A stretch of DNA of 64,000 bases from assembly GCF_009741735.1 (NCBI RefSeq), contig NZ_WHOH01000001.1, positions 1,550,001 to 1,614,000 of the forward strand, given 5' to 3'. This DNA is from Lentibacillus sp. JNUCC-1. Its GTDB lineage: Bacteria; Bacillota; Bacilli; Bacillales; Amphibacillaceae. The translations under genes and the position numbers were made by a program. Positions 33,601-42,536 of the stretch are shown piece after piece; position 1 is the first letter of the stretch, and every line of letters starts with the position of its first letter. The notes under the pieces were generated by a model. It was given only the letters and a program-made list of their open reading frames with translations, was not told the origin of the DNA and searched no databases.

Positions 33601-34576
33601 TACATTTGAACATCAAACCATTGCGGTTTTGCTTGTCACAATTTCCACATTTACATGTTTGCGATGTATAATTTGGCACGACATATTCAACCGTGATGCC
33701 TGCCATTTCTGCTTTATACTGAATGAATGTCTGAAGCTGATGGAAACTCCAATTGTTTAGGTTTCTGCCTGCTTCTTTTTTTGATTTAGCCATGCGAATA
33801 CCTGTCAAATCTTCCATTCTGATCAGTCCAACACCGTTGGACCTGGCAAACCGTATGATTCGACGGGATATGGTATGATTCATTTCTCTCATCCAAAGGG
33901 ACTCTTTATCTTTTGATTTTTTGATAGCTTGAAGTTTTTTCAGCTTGCCCAGCTTGCGTCTTCTTGAAGAAAATCTTCTTCTTTTGAAGGCTATTTGATT
34001 GCCTTTAAAAAATAAACTTTTCGTGCCGACACTGCATGTGGCGATGTTTTTCAACCCAAGGTCAATACCCAATACCTTCTCATTGGTCGTTTTTTCTACG
34101 TCATAGGAAATGGCAATTGTCACAAACCAGCGGCCTCTCTTTTTAAAAAGGTCAACCGTACCTTGTTTGGCTTCACCGTTTAAAACCTTATCGAGCCATT
34201 TTTGCTGAAACGGTCGGACGACCAAAGGCACGCCGATGCGTTTTTCAAGTGTCGGGAAGCTGATTTTATAAAGGCTGTCATATTCTATTTTGGCGTTTTG
34301 GTTATTGAAAGCACACCAAAGTCGTTTATATTTTTTCGCTTTTTGGTGTCTCTTTTGACTTTTTACATCCCGAATCGTTTGATTAACAACTGCTGAGGGC
34401 AGTTGTTTGTTGGATGAGAACAGCTTGAAAACTTTGGATGTCGCTTTGTTTAGATCGTCATAAGTTAAAAGCCAATTAGCGAAATCCGTGTTTGTTTGTG
34501 TCATTGTTTGATACACATTTTGTTTTTCTATTGTCGGCTTTAGCAATTCTACTTTCAGAGAAATTGTTGGCACCAT
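33506..34576 (-). CDS. tnpB: TnpB RNA-guided nuclease (IS605 OrfB)
   Basis: The 356-residue protein has all catalytic landmarks: RuvC-I Asp in LGIDLGLKNIATCS, RuvC-II Glu in LIRMEDLTGIRM, a zinc ribbon CKCGNC...FKCKKC, and RuvC-III Asp in NHADLNASINIA. The basic N-terminal half (KSQKRHQKAKKYKRLW) binds the guide RNA. It starts with GAGGAGGTG upstream and appears intact. It would cut DNA matching the element's flank next to the TTAC motif, favouring retention of the element. Confidence 0.93.
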   Translation of the reverse strand: MVPTISLKVELLKPTIEKQNVYQTMTQTNTDFANWLLTYDDLNKATSKVFKLFSSNKQLPSAVVNQTIRDVKSQKRHQKAKKYKRLWCAFNNQNAKIEYDSLYKISFPTLEKRIGVPLVVRPFQQKWLDKVLNGEAKQGTVDLFKKRGRWFVTIAISYDVEKTTNEKVLGIDLGLKNIATCSVGTKSLFFKGNQIAFKRRRFSSRRRKLGKLKKLQAIKKSKDKESLWMREMNHTISRRIIRFARSNGVGLIRMEDLTGIRMAKSKKEAGRNLNNWSFHQLQTFIQYKAEMAGITVEYVVPNYTSQTCKCGNCDKQNRNGLMFKCKKCSYKNHADLNASINIAKALSGISKHKQVI

Positions 34577-35116
34577 TTCACCTCCTCAACTCTATTATAT
34601 CAAATGAAGAACATATGTTCCAGTTTTATTTTAATTGTTTTGACCCTACTATTTTTAAGATCATGTCTTAATATATTCGCTCTCATCCCACACCTGAAGG
34701 AATGGGCTTTCCCGCTCATTAGTACGGTAACGATGGATGTGGTGTGCATTCATAAGGCGGATCATATTTGGTGTGTATCTGGATAGGGTGTTATTTTTGT
34801 CTGTGTTCAACGCGCAGAAAACAACTTCGATCGGACAGACTGACATAGCCTGTTCCAGCGTTGCCATATCAAGCACATCCCCCTCAATTACCTGGAGATT
34901 CGCGTGTTGGGTTGATAACTTCTCTGGCGAACGGACAACGGCGACAACATGATGGCCGTCTTGCAGCATTTTATCCAAAACACTCCCACCAACTCGCCCG
35001 GTCGCACCTAACAAAAGAATATTCAAAAGACCCCCTCCTTCACTTTTCTGCACAGTAGCGCTAGTAAAAGAAGTATACCAGACCTCAGTCGCCATTTGAA
35101 AAAACCCCACTCGAGG

Positions 35117-35180
35117 TTCGACATTAATCGACATAAATCGACATAAATCGGGAAGTGACAGGCACTGCGGTGGCACTGCG
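35117..35180 (+). repeat. GGGAAGTGACAGGCAC repeat, copy 4
   Basis: Three CGACATAAAT units precede CGGGAAGTGACAGGCAC, the longest lead-in of all copies here. Located between the diverging split gene and the NERD gene. Confidence 0.85.
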
Positions 35181-35297
35181 AGGGGGCGCTGGGAGAGGAC
35201 TGGGGAAAACCTTGATTTAGAAGGAGTTTTTGACTGAGGTGTTGTATATAACAATCATGGAAACTTTTACCCAAAAACTGAATAAGGCGGGAGATTT

Positions 35298-35987
35298 ATG
35301 TTTGCTGTTGCGTTTGTGGTGTTTTTCTTATTAACGTTTGGCTTGCTTATGTTGGTTTTTTATTTGAAATTCTCTGCTTCTGATTATCAGGAAGCGAGTG
35401 GCAATCCTTTTCTAAAGACCATCCTGGACAAGGGGAATTATGGGGAATACTTGACGTTTGTCGCTCTCGAGAAACTGAAATTCCCGCACAAGCTGTTAAC
35501 CAATATATATATAGAAAAAGAGGATGGTAAGACGACGGAAGTGGATTTGGTTATGCTTTCTGAGTGGGGCGTTTATGTTATTGAATCGAAAAATTACAGT
35601 GGCTGGATTTTCGGAAATGAAAAGAACCGGAACTGGACGCAGAGCCTGCCTAACCGGAGAAAATATCGCTTTTACAACCCGATCCGGCAAAATCAAGGCC
35701 ATATTCGTGCTATTAAACATGCCCTTGGCACCAAAATCGATGACATTTTTACATCGTACATTATTTTCAGCAAGCGATGTCAGCTGAAAAAAATCACTGT
35801 TACCTCCCCGCATGTGAAAGTACTCAACAGACAGCATCTGGCACGTGTGATCAAACGCGACATCAAACGGAGCGAAAAGATATTATCACAAAAGGAAGTC
35901 GATCAATTTTATAGAATCTTAAAGGAAGGTGCGAATGCTGATGATGCGGTAAAGTCAGCACATATTGCGGCACTTCGGGCAAGATGA
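35298..35987 (+). CDS. NERD-domain membrane-anchored protein
   Basis: The 229-residue protein has one N-terminal membrane helix and then a NERD (nuclease-related) domain: GNYGEYLTFVALEKL, VDLVMLSEWGVYVIESKNYSGWIFG (D-x-x and E-S/A-K catalytic-like triad) and NPIRQNQGHIRAIKHAL. NERD proteins are thought to process DNA, but biochemical proof is scarce. The gene stands alone with GGCGGGAG upstream. Confidence 0.85.
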   Translation: MFAVAFVVFFLLTFGLLMLVFYLKFSASDYQEASGNPFLKTILDKGNYGEYLTFVALEKLKFPHKLLTNIYIEKEDGKTTEVDLVMLSEWGVYVIESKNYSGWIFGNEKNRNWTQSLPNRRKYRFYNPIRQNQGHIRAIKHALGTKIDDIFTSYIIFSKRCQLKKITVTSPHVKVLNRQHLARVIKRDIKRSEKILSQKEVDQFYRILKEGANADDAVKSAHIAALRAR

Positions 35988-36038
35988 GTTTGGTGCCAGT
36001 CTCCTCGCATGTTAAGCGCGCGGAAACTGACACCTCGT

Positions 36039-36224
36039 TTAACGGTTCGGTTCACTTCGCCACTGTGATTCCACATTTTCATAGCTGTTTATATCACTGG
36101 TTTTACTTTTTAAGATGTCATAATACTTATCCGCTCCCAGCCCACCTTCATCAATCATCCTCGAGATCTCTTCTGTCCGCATCTCATTTTCCCTTTGGAT
36201 CATGCGACGACCATGCTCAGACAT
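36039..36224 (-). CDS. Small charged protein, unknown
   Basis: This 61-residue acidic/basic helical protein begins MSEHGRRMIQRENEMR and has GGAGGAG placed nine bases before the ATG, so it is likely translated. It has no membrane segment or cysteine. No family was recognised. Confidence 0.5.
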   Translation of the reverse strand: MSEHGRRMIQRENEMRTEEISRMIDEGGLGADKYYDILKSKTSDINSYENVESQWRSEPNR

Positions 36225-36407
36225 GTTCAGTCTCCTCCCTGTGAATGATTTTGTTATTATCTAAATTTTAACATATTTTTATGCTGTTTGCATGGAAATG
36301 GTTTGGGCGTTATTGGGACAATCTCTTAACAAGAAAGGTTTTATGAAACTTTCGTATAAATAAATCGTATTATTATTAATGATGAAAAAATATAGAAGGT
36401 GAATAAA

Positions 36408-36596
36408 ATGTATGAGTACAAGTTTGAAAAGGTTGAGTTAAAAGGATTCTTCACGAAACCTCAAGAGGATCATCACGAAATCATACGTGAACATGCAAAA
36501 GACGGCTGGAGATTGGTTCAGATTTTTGCGCCTAGCACAAGCTCCTATGGCATGGCGAGTTATTTTGAGCTGATTTTTGAAAGAGAAGTTCAGTAG
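36408..36596 (+). CDS. DUF4177 small protein
   Basis: The 62-residue protein YEYKFEKVELKGFF...DGWRLVQIFAPSTSSYGMASYFELIFERE matches DUF4177, short two-layer proteins common in Firmicutes with no assigned role. The ATG at 36408 follows GAAGGTG. It lies 32 bases before the lipoprotein gene and may share its transcript. Confidence 0.8.
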   Translation: MYEYKFEKVELKGFFTKPQEDHHEIIREHAKDGWRLVQIFAPSTSSYGMASYFELIFEREVQ

Positions 36597-36628
36597 AGAA
36601 TCTCGGCTTATAATTAGGGGGCATTGAC

Positions 36629-37206
36629 TTGAAAAAATATTTGGGCTTTCCAATCTTGTTACTGGTGGCACTCTTTTTGAGTGCTTGTTCAGCGGAGCCT
36701 TCTGTTGAGCTCGTTGATGCGGATGTGCAGATTGTGAAAGATAAAGCGTTGCTTGGCTCGATTAGCATCACTGAAGGAGAAAGAGAAGGTGAAGCGCTGA
36801 TTCCGACAGCGTTGTATTACGAATTCACGATCGAAAATGCAGGCAGCGCCACCCTGGGAACAGCCGATGCATACAAAGGATTGAATTTTAGAATTGAGCC
36901 TAAAGAGGAATTGCAATCGACTTCAGAGGCGCTCATCGGCTTCAATGTTTTTAATCCCGAAGAATATGAGGAAAGCGGGGTTGGATATGGCAGTACGACT
37001 TCATCCATTCTTGAATCCGGCGAAGAGGCTGAAAATGCGCTTTACTATGACTTGGGCGTAAGCGAAAAAATCCTACCGTGCCACTTCTGGTGCCTTCAAG
37101 AGAGACTTTGGATGAGCTTGAAAATCATGCACTAGACGCATTTCTAGTTGTAACAATAGAAAATGAAGAAATAGCGAAATTTGACTTAGATAACTTTAAA
37201 AATTGA
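36629..37206 (+). pseudogene. Lipoprotein of unknown function, one-base frameshift
   Basis: TTG 36629 follows AGGGGG. The lipobox is LFLSACSAE. The domain runs through VQIVKDKALLGSISI and YYEFTIENAGSATLGTAD, suggesting a beta-sandwich. After GVSEK the frame fails. One extra A in GCGAAAAAATCC (about 37064-37069) restores EKNPTVPLLVPS and continues to NEEIAKFDLDNFKN with stop at 37204-37206. The gene is 578 bases, one short of a full frame. No function was recognised. Confidence 0.65.
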
Positions 37207-37238
37207 ACCGAGATGGCTCCGCTTGGCCAATCCCTCGG

Positions 37239-37649
37239 TTATCTGTATTGAGTCAGCTTGCGATATTCTTTTCTGGAGAGATGTCGATGAGAATAAGACA
37301 AAACAGTATAATCGGCCTCCGCTTTCCCTGGTATGCGTAGGGTCATGCGAATGAACTTGTGCGGCGGGTTATGTGGGCCTTCAAAACCGATGACGCTCAA
37401 GGTGACATCATATGGATCATCTCCAGTTATTTCTTCTATTCTTCCAAATTCAAATAACTGGTGATCACCATGATGCCTCATCACATCAAAGATCGTTTCA
37501 CCAAGACTTCTCAGAAAGGCCTTTTCCATTAAACTCGGAGGTTGATCCAGAGGGATGACTTCAGTTTCTGCCCTGGCATCTATTGTTGGGCTTGAAAAAC
37601 CAAGTAAAAGAACAACAATCGCGACTGTGGAAATGATCATTTTATGCAT
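37239..37649 (-). CDS. DUF3888-type secreted protein
   Basis: The product is about 136 residues. The signal peptide MHKMIISTVAIVVLLLGFSS is followed by a mature domain with PPSLMEKAFLRSLGETIFDVMRHHG, typical of DUF3888. ATG 37649 is used because the upstream frame extension has no Bacillus-like features and overlaps the divergent small gene. The ribosome site (GGCGGG) is modest. Members are uncharacterised and secreted. Confidence 0.7.
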   Translation of the reverse strand: MHKMIISTVAIVVLLLGFSSPTIDARAETEVIPLDQPPSLMEKAFLRSLGETIFDVMRHHGDHQLFEFGRIEEITGDDPYDVTLSVIGFEGPHNPPHKFIRMTLRIPGKAEADYTVLSYSHRHLSRKEYRKLTQYR

Positions 37650-37749
37650 GGGTACACCCGCCTTTTTGCAAAATAGAGTGCCCTTACCAGTCCAATTTAT
37701 GCTTACTAAGACAGTGTAAAACGGAAAATGATTAGGGGGGACGACATTG

Positions 37750-37905
37750 GTGATGCCGGTTTTTCTTGTCATGGGTGTATTGTTCCTGGCGGTGATCTTA
37801 GGTTGGGCAACCAGAAAGTCCAACATCAAGCACGCGCCCAAGGTTGAAGTACTCATATACGGAGCCGTGGCTGTGCTGTTTGTAGGTTTGTGGATGATTC
37901 AATAG
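37750..37905 (+). CDS. Small membrane protein (51 residues)
   Basis: The frame contains two hydrophobic helices joined by the polar loop TRKSNIKHAPK and ends WMIQ. A run of six G residues (37735-37740) gives a good ribosome site for GTG 37750, with TTG 37747 and ATG 37753 as alternatives. It lies 20 bases before the DUF4188 gene and is likely co-transcribed. It overlaps only the unlikely extension of the opposite gene. Confidence 0.6.
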   Translation: MMPVFLVMGVLFLAVILGWATRKSNIKHAPKVEVLIYGAVAVLFVGLWMIQ

Positions 37906-37925
37906 ACGTGAGGAGTGACCGCATC

Positions 37926-38405
37926 ATGGGGAAGCGAATTTTCAGTGGGCGTTATACAACTGAAAATCAAGACGATCTTGTCATTTTCATCTTTGGCATG
38001 CGTGTTAACAAATGGTTTGCTGTTCATAAATGGCTGCCGGTCTTTTCAGCAATGCCGCCTATGATGAAAGAACTGAGAGAGAATCGGGATAAGCTTGGGT
38101 TTTTGTCTATGGAAACTTATTTTGGACTGCGGACGACAGTCATGATTCAGTATTGGCGCTCTTTAGAGGATCTTTTGTCATATGCAAGAAACGATAAGCA
38201 TTTGATCGCATGGCGGGACTTTAATCGAAAAGTCGGAAATAACCCCGCAGTCGGTATCTTCCACGAAAGCTATCAGGTTAAGAAAGAACATTACGAATCT
38301 GTTTATGGAAATATGCCGCTGCACGGATTGAGCAAAGCACTGCCGCAAATACCGATTACAAATACATCAAACGGTGCAAGAAAGCGGTTAAAAACGACTC
38401 CCTAA
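37926..38405 (+). CDS. DUF4188 (monooxygenase-like) protein
   Basis: The 159-residue protein RYTTENQDDLVIFIFGMRVNKW... with IQYWRSLEDLLSYARND and GIFHESYQV is a dimeric alpha-beta barrel related to DUF4188 and phenylacetaldoxime dehydratase-like monooxygenases. GAGGAGTG precedes ATG 37926. The function is not known. The stop is followed immediately by an inverted GGGAAGTGACAGGCAC repeat. Confidence 0.82.
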   Translation: MGKRIFSGRYTTENQDDLVIFIFGMRVNKWFAVHKWLPVFSAMPPMMKELRENRDKLGFLSMETYFGLRTTVMIQYWRSLEDLLSYARNDKHLIAWRDFNRKVGNNPAVGIFHESYQVKKEHYESVYGNMPLHGLSKALPQIPITNTSNGARKRLKTTP

Positions 38406-38447
38406 TGGTGCCTGTCACTTCCCGGTTTTTGTCGGTTGGTGTCGAAT
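38406..38447 (-). repeat. GGGAAGTGACAGGCAC repeat, copy 5 (opposite orientation)
   Basis: GGTGCCTGTCACTTCCCGGTTTTT follows the DUF4188 stop directly and ends in T residues, with GTCGGTTGGTGTCGA beyond. It is the only copy in this orientation that is not half of a hairpin. Confidence 0.85.
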
Positions 38448-38528
38448 TCATGGTGTGTTAGATGTAGCTGAAACTTGTCTTCTACAGGCCCGTCTAATGT
38501 TCAAAATTCTTTTTAGGGAGGCTGAACT

Positions 38529-39131
38529 ATGAAAAGGTTTGTATTCCTTTTGATATTTGTATGTACGGGGGTTTTTTTGGCTAGTTGCGATTCGAACGAT
38601 AAAGACGAACAAAACAATGCCACTACTGTGGATGAACAGATAGGAAAAGTTCTGTACGAAAACGGTGATCAGACCATTGAATTGGCAGCAAGTGAAAAGA
38701 ATCTCCCTGCAAAATTTGAGGATTTAGCGTTGGAAAGAGAAGAGGTGCCACATTTTCAATATTTGATCAAAAAGGCTGACACACAATCCGAATATGAAGA
38801 TGCGTGGGGGTTTTATGAACTTGATGGCAAAGCGCCGAACATCGATTTTGACTCAGAAAATGCTTATTTCATCGGAATGTATGAGTCTGGTGAAGGAGAT
38901 GGAAACTGTCCAGCGATAATCAAGGATATTCAATTGGACCGTGACGCCAAGGCAATGAAGGTGTTCATAGTTGAGCTAATAGGCCCGAACGATGGCTGTG
39001 ATGAAATGGCAACCCCAAGAACACACGTCGTAAAAGCAAACAAGGATATTTCCCAGGGAATAGAATCGATCACGATGGTTGAAGAATATATAAATAATCC
39101 AATTGAAACCGAGGTTCCTGTTGGAAATTAA
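38529..39131 (+). CDS. Lipoprotein of unknown function
   Basis: The protein has 200 residues with lipobox [10 protein letters not shown], an acidic spacer, then a globular domain containing a conserved-looking pair of cysteines (GNCPAIIKD and [13 protein letters not shown]). GGGAGG precedes ATG 38529. No domain was recognised. It is followed after 23 bases by the DUF2200 gene. Confidence 0.75.
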   Translation: MKRFVFLLIFVCTGVFLASCDSNDKDEQNNATTVDEQIGKVLYENGDQTIELAASEKNLPAKFEDLALEREEVPHFQYLIKKADTQSEYEDAWGFYELDGKAPNIDFDSENAYFIGMYESGEGDGNCPAIIKDIQLDRDAKAMKVFIVELIGPNDGCDEMATPRTHVVKANKDISQGIESITMVEEYINNPIETEVPVGN

Positions 39132-39154
39132 GATCAAACAAAGGAGGGCTCATT

Positions 39155-39502
39155 TTGGCTAAGCACAAAATCTACACCATGCCTTTTGCTGATGTTTATC
39201 CGCATTACATTGCAAAGGCAGAGAAAAAGGGACGCTCGAAAGCAGAAGTCGATGAAATTATCCATTGGCTGACGGGGTATGATCAAGGGGACTTGGATGT
39301 ACAATTAGAGAACCAGACTGATTTTGAGACTTTTATTACGGACGCCCCACAATTGAATCCAGCACGAAAAAAGATCAAAGGAGTGATTTGCGGTGTTCGG
39401 GTGGAAGAGATTGAAGAAGCGATCATGCAGGAAATCCGCTACATGGACAAGCTGATCGATGAACTCGCCAAAGGAAAATCGATGGAAAAGATTTTGCGAT
39501 AA
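39155..39502 (+). CDS. DUF2200 protein
   Basis: The 115-residue protein [38 protein letters not shown], ending [30 protein letters not shown], is DUF2200, a widespread family of unknown function. It starts with TTG 39155 after AAAGGAGGG. Confidence 0.85.
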   Translation: MAKHKIYTMPFADVYPHYIAKAEKKGRSKAEVDEIIHWLTGYDQGDLDVQLENQTDFETFITDAPQLNPARKKIKGVICGVRVEEIEEAIMQEIRYMDKLIDELAKGKSMEKILR

Positions 39503-39514
39503 AAATAGGTCTTT

Positions 39515-39542
39515 TGTAACATTTTCTTAATCGTTTTGTTAC
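39515..39542 (+). promoter_or_regulatory. Possible WalR half-sites before the 3D-domain gene
   Basis: TGTAAC (39515-39520) and TGTTAC (39537-39542) both fit the TGTWAH hexamer recognised by WalR and are 22 bases apart, on one DNA face. The canonical spacing is TGTWAH-N5-TGTWAH, so this is only suggestive. yocH, a homologous gene, is a WalR target in B. subtilis. Confidence 0.35.
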
Positions 39543-39603
39543 TGTATTCCTGCTGCTCCTTTGTTATGATGTTCCTTGTGTACGACAAAGGAGGGGCCTT
39601 ATA

Positions 39604-40143
39604 ATGAAGAAATTCGCTGCATTTTTTGCTGCAATATTATTTACCTTTTGTGCAACCGCAATAGGTGTTTCGGCTCAAGAAGATGAGGTAAAAATAGGAG
39701 ATAACTTTAACGCATTCTTAAATATTAACGATATCACAGACGATGAACTGGTTCATATACAAGGACTGAAACATACGAGCATCAACTCAAAACAACCATT
39801 GAAATTTTTTGAAACAGAACAAGCCGATCACGTAGAAGTCAACGCCCCGAAAGGTAAAACGATCCCTGTTACGGCAACGGCTTACACCGCTTCATGTGAC
39901 GGCTGTTCAGGCACCACTTATACAGGGGTTGATCTGATTGCCAATCCGGACGCCAAAGTGATTGCTGTTGACCCAGATGTCATTCCACTTGGGTCAAAAG
40001 TATATGTAGAAGGCTATGGCTACGCAACCGCCGAGGATATTGGCAGTGCTATCCAGGGCGACAGGGTCGATCTGTTTATCCCGTCTGAAAAACAAGCATT
40101 TAAATGGGGCAGGCAATCTGTCGATGTTACCATTCTTGATTAA
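39604..40143 (+). CDS. Secreted 3D-domain protein (YocH-like cell-wall enzyme)
   Basis: The 179-residue protein has a signal peptide (cleavage near SAQ-ED), a linker, then a C-terminal 3D domain with the three aspartates spread over TAYTASCDGCSG, VIAVDPDVIPLGSKVYVEGYG and ATAEDIGSAIQGDRVDLFI. 3D domains resemble MltA lytic transglycosylases and cut peptidoglycan glycan chains. Unlike YocH it has no LysM repeats. The front region offers WalR-like half-sites, consistent with wall-stress control. A terminator follows. Confidence 0.85.
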   Translation: MKKFAAFFAAILFTFCATAIGVSAQEDEVKIGDNFNAFLNINDITDDELVHIQGLKHTSINSKQPLKFFETEQADHVEVNAPKGKTIPVTATAYTASCDGCSGTTYTGVDLIANPDAKVIAVDPDVIPLGSKVYVEGYGYATAEDIGSAIQGDRVDLFIPSEKQAFKWGRQSVDVTILD

Positions 40144-40147
40144 TAGA

Positions 40148-40182
40148 AAGGTCCAGGGCAATAGATCCCTGGGCCTTTTTTA
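40148..40182 (+). terminator. Terminator after the 3D-domain gene
   Basis: AAGGTCCAGGG and CCCTGGGCCTTTTTT form a stem with one bulge followed by T residues. Confidence 0.85.
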
Positions 40183-40206
40183 TTTGGGTTGTCCAAACCT
40201 CAAACA

Positions 40207-41145
40207 CTATTTCAGATAAACCCACTGTCCGTCTTGCGTATGGCGCCCGAGTTCCCCTTTTGCCCGCAAGTATTCCAGGTGCGAAAGGGTTTCCCCGATG
40301 GCAAAGCGGGTTTCATGGATGGTCAGTTCTTTGGGAAATAATTTCTGGCATACATCATATACACGGCTCGACTTTCCAACAGCTGTCAGTGTTTGATCGA
40401 GCCGCTGTTCGTGGTGGGCCATGATCTCATCGATCCGGTCGTTCGCCCCGTAAAAGGGCCTGCCATGTGATGGTATGACCAGCTCAGCATCCAGCTTTTT
40501 CATTTTTTCAAGGGAAGCCAGATAGGTTGCCAGCGGATTCGGATCCCCGTGGAACCAGTATGAAATGTTCGGAGTGATTTTCGGTAAAATATGATCTGTT
40601 GAAAACAACACCCGCTGCTCTTTGTTATAAAAAGTAATCAAACCATCCGAATGTCCAGGGGTAAAGATCACCTCATACACATAGCGGCCAATGACGACCT
40701 TTTCCCCTTCCTCGAAATGGTGATGGACCGCCGGATAAGGCGTGACACGCGGCACGAACGCTTTGGTATTTTCAATCATTTGACCAGCAATGTCTTCGGG
40801 GATCGCCGCCACCTTGTAATTCTCCGCAAGTGTATTGAGGAAGTCCATGTCCCATGCCATTTGTGCCGCCTGCTCATCTATTTGTGTCATGGCCAATTTG
40901 GCTCCCGTCTTTTGCTGCAACTGGCCTGCATATCCAAAGTGGTCGGGGTGATAGTGTGTGAGCAAGATATTCGTGACGTCTTTTCCCGCCAATTCCTTTT
41001 CCCATCTGCTTGCCGTTTGTTCGTTATGTAAACCGGTATCGATCACGGTCCAGCCATTCTCCCCTTCCGCAAGAAAACAATTCACATGATTGAGTCGGAA
41101 AGGCAAATCCAGCCGAACGGATTGTACGCCTAAATGTTCGAGCAT
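40207..41145 (-). CDS. Metallo-beta-lactamase-fold hydrolase
   Basis: The 312-residue product has the zinc motif LLTHYHPDHFGY, FTPGHSDGLITFY and VIPSHGRPF, followed by a C-terminal winged helix-like extension (TRFAIGETLSHLEYLRAKGELGR). This composition is typical of LACTB2/YobT-like MBL hydrolases. ATG 41145 has GAGAGGTG upstream. The substrate is unknown (thioesters and glutathione conjugates are typical of relatives). Confidence 0.85.
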   Translation of the reverse strand: MLEHLGVQSVRLDLPFRLNHVNCFLAEGENGWTVIDTGLHNEQTASRWEKELAGKDVTNILLTHYHPDHFGYAGQLQQKTGAKLAMTQIDEQAAQMAWDMDFLNTLAENYKVAAIPEDIAGQMIENTKAFVPRVTPYPAVHHHFEEGEKVVIGRYVYEVIFTPGHSDGLITFYNKEQRVLFSTDHILPKITPNISYWFHGDPNPLATYLASLEKMKKLDAELVIPSHGRPFYGANDRIDEIMAHHEQRLDQTLTAVGKSSRVYDVCQKLFPKELTIHETRFAIGETLSHLEYLRAKGELGRHTQDGQWVYLK

Positions 41146-41304
41146 TTTACCACACCTCTCTGGAAGCGTATTCCTATTCATTATAACGGAGTCTTACGTT
41201 CGTTAAAATATTTCAGCCTTCTTATAACAATCCGCTTTGTGCTAAAATAGGAGTAGATTCAAGCGTATTTCGCGCATGTGATCTTCATGAGGGAGAGGTT
41301 AGGC

Positions 41305-42522
41305 TTGAGTAAAAATCGAAGCATTATAGACCAGAAAGACTTTAAAAATATGCTGGCAGCCATTGAGGGTATGAAAGAGGACGCAGCAAAAAGAGAGGCG
41401 CTGCTTCTCTGGCGGAAAATTCATAGCCCAATCCGGCTCGATGAAGCATTGGCACGGTTGACGAAAGACGAACTGACAAATATTCGTCAGCAGTTGGACA
41501 TCCAGAGGGCCAGCTCTTTGAGAAAAGCTGAGCTCATCGCTTTGTTGACAGACGCGATTCAGGGCAGGTTCGAATCTATCCTTGCGAGACTGGACATTGA
41601 TGCTTACCGTATGATTGAAAAGGCAGCTCATCATGGCGGGGCTCTAGCGGCTGCGAACTTTGAAATCAGTCAGCTCAGGTTTCTTGGAACATACGGGGTT
41701 ATGTTCACCGGTGAAGACGAAGGAGATAAATTGGTTGTGTTGCCATCCGAACTGGTTGCCCTTTTCCACGAGATTGACCATGCGCGTGTTAAAGACCGGG
41801 TCCAGAGAAATACTGAGTGGATTCATATGACACAAGGGCTCTTGTACTTTTATGGCACACTTTCCACCGCACAATTGATTGAAAAAGTAACACAGTATTC
41901 GAGCTATGATATGGATGAAATGGATTTTCTTAAAGTCATACATGATGCGAAATCATGCTATGAATACATCAAGTTTGATGAGAACGGTGTTTCGTATAGG
42001 GAGGTTAACGACCCGGAGCACATTGCCTACACTCACCGGACGCGTGAAGATGTACCATTTTATCCATTTACGAGGGAGGAATTGTTGAGAGCGGGGGTTC
42101 CAGGGTATGTCGACCGCAACAAAAGCTACCGGCAGTTCTTTGAATTTTTGACCGGGCACTATGATATTAACAACGATGAGGCAGATACTTTACTCGAATC
42201 TTCCCAGCTGGCGATTCGAAACAACCGGAGCCTCAACGATCTTATATTAGACGCTCAGCAAACATTTGAATTTAGTAGCGAAGACGAACTGCGAAGATTT
42301 ATCGATCAATTTATTTTAATGTTTAATAACACAAGGGTATGGGTTTTAAAAGGCTATACACCCGTGCAGCTTCGAGAATTTGCTGAGGAAAAGGAGAAGG
42401 CATCTTCACAATCACAGCCAAAGGACAATGTCATTTCATTTAACTCCCGGAAAAAGATTGGGCGAAACGATCCCTGTCCATGCGGCAGCGGGAAAAAGTT
42501 CAAACATTGTTGTGGTAAGTAA
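41305..42522 (+). CDS. SEC-C motif protein
   Basis: The 405-residue protein has a long helical body of unknown family including a Rho N-terminal-like helical piece (LRKAELIALLTDAIQ), and a C-terminal zinc-binding SEC-C motif IGRNDPCPCGSGKKFKHCCGK. SEC-C tails bind zinc in SecA and many accessory proteins. TTG 41305 is selected for the GGGAGAGG site; the frame's earlier start lacks one. It is followed within 14 bases by a zinc-finger membrane protein gene. Confidence 0.82.
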   Translation: MSKNRSIIDQKDFKNMLAAIEGMKEDAAKREALLLWRKIHSPIRLDEALARLTKDELTNIRQQLDIQRASSLRKAELIALLTDAIQGRFESILARLDIDAYRMIEKAAHHGGALAAANFEISQLRFLGTYGVMFTGEDEGDKLVVLPSELVALFHEIDHARVKDRVQRNTEWIHMTQGLLYFYGTLSTAQLIEKVTQYSSYDMDEMDFLKVIHDAKSCYEYIKFDENGVSYREVNDPEHIAYTHRTREDVPFYPFTREELLRAGVPGYVDRNKSYRQFFEFLTGHYDINNDEADTLLESSQLAIRNNRSLNDLILDAQQTFEFSSEDELRRFIDQFILMFNNTRVWVLKGYTPVQLREFAEEKEKASSQSQPKDNVISFNSRKKIGRNDPCPCGSGKKFKHCCGK

Positions 42523-42536
42523 GGAGGTCGTTTTTA

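Larger units (their letters stand above)
33343..34736 (-). mobile_element. IS200/IS605-family element carrying only tnpB (1394 bp)
   Basis: The left end abuts TTAC (34737-34740, minus strand) and the right end finishes with TCAA (33343-33346), the cleavage sites known for IS608. No target duplication is present, and removal restores the interrupted gene. Subterminal hairpins occur at both ends: CCCACAGCTAAAGCAGTGGG near 33351-33370, and CCCAC...GTGGG-like arms near 34687-34710. No tnpA is present, so movement would need TnpA in trans. Confidence 0.88.
33016..35026 (-). pseudogene. NAD(P)H-binding (NmrA/YwnB-like) protein split by a tnpB element
   Basis: The N-terminal half (35026 to 34741) starts with TTG after AAGGAGGGGG and reads NILLLGATGRVGGSVLDKML (Rossmann loop) to HHIHRY. 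The C-terminal half (33342 to 33016) continues IAIGTAGILNSRG to the end, [21 protein letters not shown]. Removing 33343-34736 joins them in frame as HRY-IAIGTAG, the expected family sequence, giving a protein of about 205 residues. The insertion is therefore recent and precise. Relatives are putative NAD(P)-dependent sugar-epimerase-like reductases of unknown substrate. Confidence 0.85.
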
